Assembly: GCA_964387935.1 (NCBI GenBank)
Contig: CAYLZN010000129.1
Span: 1 to 13,821, forward strand
Source of the DNA: CAYLZN01 sp964387935
Lineage (GTDB): Bacteria; Acidobacteriota; Vicinamibacteria; Vicinamibacterales; JAFNAJ01
Direction of reading: 5' to 3'
DNA length: 13,821 nt
The first letter of the stretch is position 1, and the number at the start of each line of letters is the position of its first letter. A model generated the notes under the pieces. The model searched no databases. It saw only the letters and a program-made list of their open reading frames with translations, and was not told where the DNA came from. Position numbers and translations under genes: made by a program. This document shows positions 12,666 to 13,821 of the stretch, piece after piece.

Positions 12666-13719
12666 GCAGTTCCGCCGTCAGCACGGCCCCTCCGGCGGCC
12701 CCGCGCAGCGTGTTGTGCGACAGGCAGACGAAGCGATAGTCGAAGATCGCGTCCGGCCGCAGGCGTCCGATCGCCACGGCCATCCCCTGCCCCACGTCCC
12801 GATCGAGGCGAGTCTGAGGCCGTGCGGGATCCTCGAAGTAGACCAGGAACGGCTTCGGCGCCGACGGCAGGTTGAGTTGCTGGGGCAGGGGGTCGAAGGC
12901 CTGCCAGCGGCTGAGAATCTCGGCGATTGACGGTTTGTGGGCGAACGACACGAAGACCGCGGCCATGTGGCCGTCTGACGCCGCCACGCGCACGCACTGC
13001 GCCGAGATGATCGGCGCGGCTGCCGGCGTGATGCCGGAGCCGTCCACCCGGCCCCAGATCTTGAGCGGTTCCTGCTCGCTTTTCTCTTCCTCGCCCTTGA
13101 TGAACGGAATGACGTTGTCGACCATCTCCGGCCACGTCTCGAACGTCTTGCCCGCCCCGCTGACGGCCTGGTAGGTACACACCGCGACCGCGCGCGGGCT
13201 GAACTCCATCAGAGGATGCAGCGCCGGGACGTAACTCTGCAACGAGCAATTGGGCTTGACCGCGATGAAGCCCCGTCGCGTCCCCAGCCGTCGCCGCTGG
13301 GCCTCGATGACGCCCGCGTGATCCGGATTCACCTCGGGGATCATCATGGGCACGTCCGGCGTGTCCCGATGGGCGGCGTTGTTCGACACCACGGGCGTCT
13401 CGGCTTTCGCATACGCCTCTTCGAGGCGCGCCGTGTCCTCCCTCGGCATGTCCACGGCACAGAACACGGCGTCCACCGTGGCGGCGATCGCGTGCACGTC
13501 CGACGCATCCCCGACGGTCAGCGCCGCGACGCGCGCCGGTGGCGGCGACGCCAGGGTCCACCGGCCGGCCACCGCCTCGCCATACGTCCGACCGGCCGAG
13601 TTCGCGCTGGCGGCCACGGTCGTGACCTCGAACCAGGGATGGCCGTCGAGCAGCGCGATGAACCGCTGGCCCACCATCCCGGTTGCCCCGAGCACGCCGA
13701 CCTTCAAGGTGTCCTGCAT
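12634..13719 (-). CDS. asd: Aspartate-semialdehyde dehydrogenase, archaeal/fungal type
   Basis: Converts L-4-aspartyl phosphate to L-aspartate 4-semialdehyde with NADPH, the branch point to lysine/diaminopimelate, threonine and methionine. 361 residues from the ATG at 13719. Numbering from the GTG one codon upstream, the sequence shows the Rossmann motif GATGMVGQRF (12-21), SNNAAHR (113-119), the nucleophile C159 in AVKPNCSLQ, QAVSGAGK (185-192), the catalytic H252 in ASDGHMAAVFV, and a C-terminal LSHNTLRGAAGGAVLTAELL. The SxNxxxR and KPNCSLQ patterns and the length mark the archaeal/fungal subgroup, not the E. coli type. GGGG lies five bases before the ATG; GTG at 13722 is an alternative. 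It converges on and overlaps the pseudokinase gene by 32 bases. Confidence 0.95.
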   Translation of the reverse strand: MQDTLKVGVLGATGMVGQRFIALLDGHPWFEVTTVAASANSAGRTYGEAVAGRWTLASPPPARVAALTVGDASDVHAIAATVDAVFCAVDMPREDTARLEEAYAKAETPVVSNNAAHRDTPDVPMMIPEVNPDHAGVIEAQRRRLGTRRGFIAVKPNCSLQSYVPALHPLMEFSPRAVAVCTYQAVSGAGKTFETWPEMVDNVIPFIKGEEEKSEQEPLKIWGRVDGSGITPAAAPIISAQCVRVAASDGHMAAVFVSFAHKPSIAEILSRWQAFDPLPQQLNLPSAPKPFLVYFEDPARPQTRLDRDVGQGMAVAIGRLRPDAIFDYRFVCLSHNTLRGAAGGAVLTAELLKAQGHLTRK

Positions 13720-13736
13720 CACGACCCCATCTCGCC

Positions 13737-13756
13737 CGAGGCCTCCAGGGGCCTCG
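13737..13756 (-). promoter_or_regulatory. Hairpin in the asd leader
   Basis: Perfect 7-base arms CGAGGCC (13737-13743) and GGCCTCG (13750-13756) enclose a 6-base loop, 17 bases upstream of the asd start. A minus-strand TACGAT at 13790-13785 could be the -10 of a transcript carrying it in a leader of about 60 bases. No riboswitch core (for example a lysine riboswitch) is recognisable, and the leader is too short for one. The rest of the stretch to the window end shows nothing I can support. Confidence 0.4.
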
Positions 13757-13821
13757 CCTGTCTCCAGGCAATCGGCACGATCCGATCGTACAGGAACCGG
13801 AGGGCGGGGTGCGAGCGGGTG

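Noticed and set aside
12359..13771. 470-codon minus-strand frame overlapping asd in another frame
   Set aside because: asd itself is complete with all catalytic motifs in its own frame; this is an overlapping shadow.
13739..13821. Lysine or other riboswitch upstream of asd
   Set aside because: No conserved core is recognisable and the sequence before the window edge is too short to hold one with a promoter.

Overview
This is a high-GC bacterial window with dense, mostly same-strand gene blocks and short intergenic gaps. The gene content is a heavy-metal RND pump with its two-component system, a SurA_N-DsbA fusion, an archaeal/fungal-type aspartate-semialdehyde dehydrogenase and heptad-repeat spacers. 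Together these would fit an Acidobacteriota genome (Vicinamibacteria-like). That placement is inference from gene flavour and base composition; no rRNA or other marker is present.

Layout. 2-3614 (+): the C-terminal half of a CusA/CzcA-family metal efflux pump, then an OmpR-type response regulator and its membrane histidine kinase, closely spaced as one operon. 3646-4725 (+): an exported SurA_N-like/DsbA-like fusion with its own near-consensus promoter, whose -35 overlaps the kinase stop codon. 4761-6083 (-): a CNNM/CorC (DUF21-CBS) membrane protein. 6084-6207: a structured spacer with nested inverted repeats. 6208-8000 (-): a two-gene operon, DUF438-hemerythrin-PAS followed by DUF1858-DUF2249-like. 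8122-9111 (-) and 9146-9868 (+): a divergent pair, an exported YVTN beta-propeller and a triple zinc-ribbon protein. 9961-10500 (+): a PilZ domain protein with c-di-GMP-binding motifs. 10501-10799: a spacer packed with three different 7-bp-periodic arrays and a stem-loop. 10800-12665 (+): a long protein with two degenerate receiver domains, a coiled coil and a histidine-kinase-like C-terminus that has lost its catalytic motifs. 12634-13719 (-): asd, overlapping the previous gene tail to tail.

How it fits together. The left block is a metal-sensing and export module. The SurA_N-DsbA protein follows it but is probably transcribed independently. The DUF438/DUF1858 pair looks like a redox, NO or oxygen-sensing unit (diiron hemerythrin plus PAS). 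The most unusual items are the pseudo-kinase scaffold at 10800-12665, the heptad arrays at two or more loci, and promoters placed so that the transcripts would be nearly leaderless (upstream of 3646 and 10800, sharing 13 of 14 bases).
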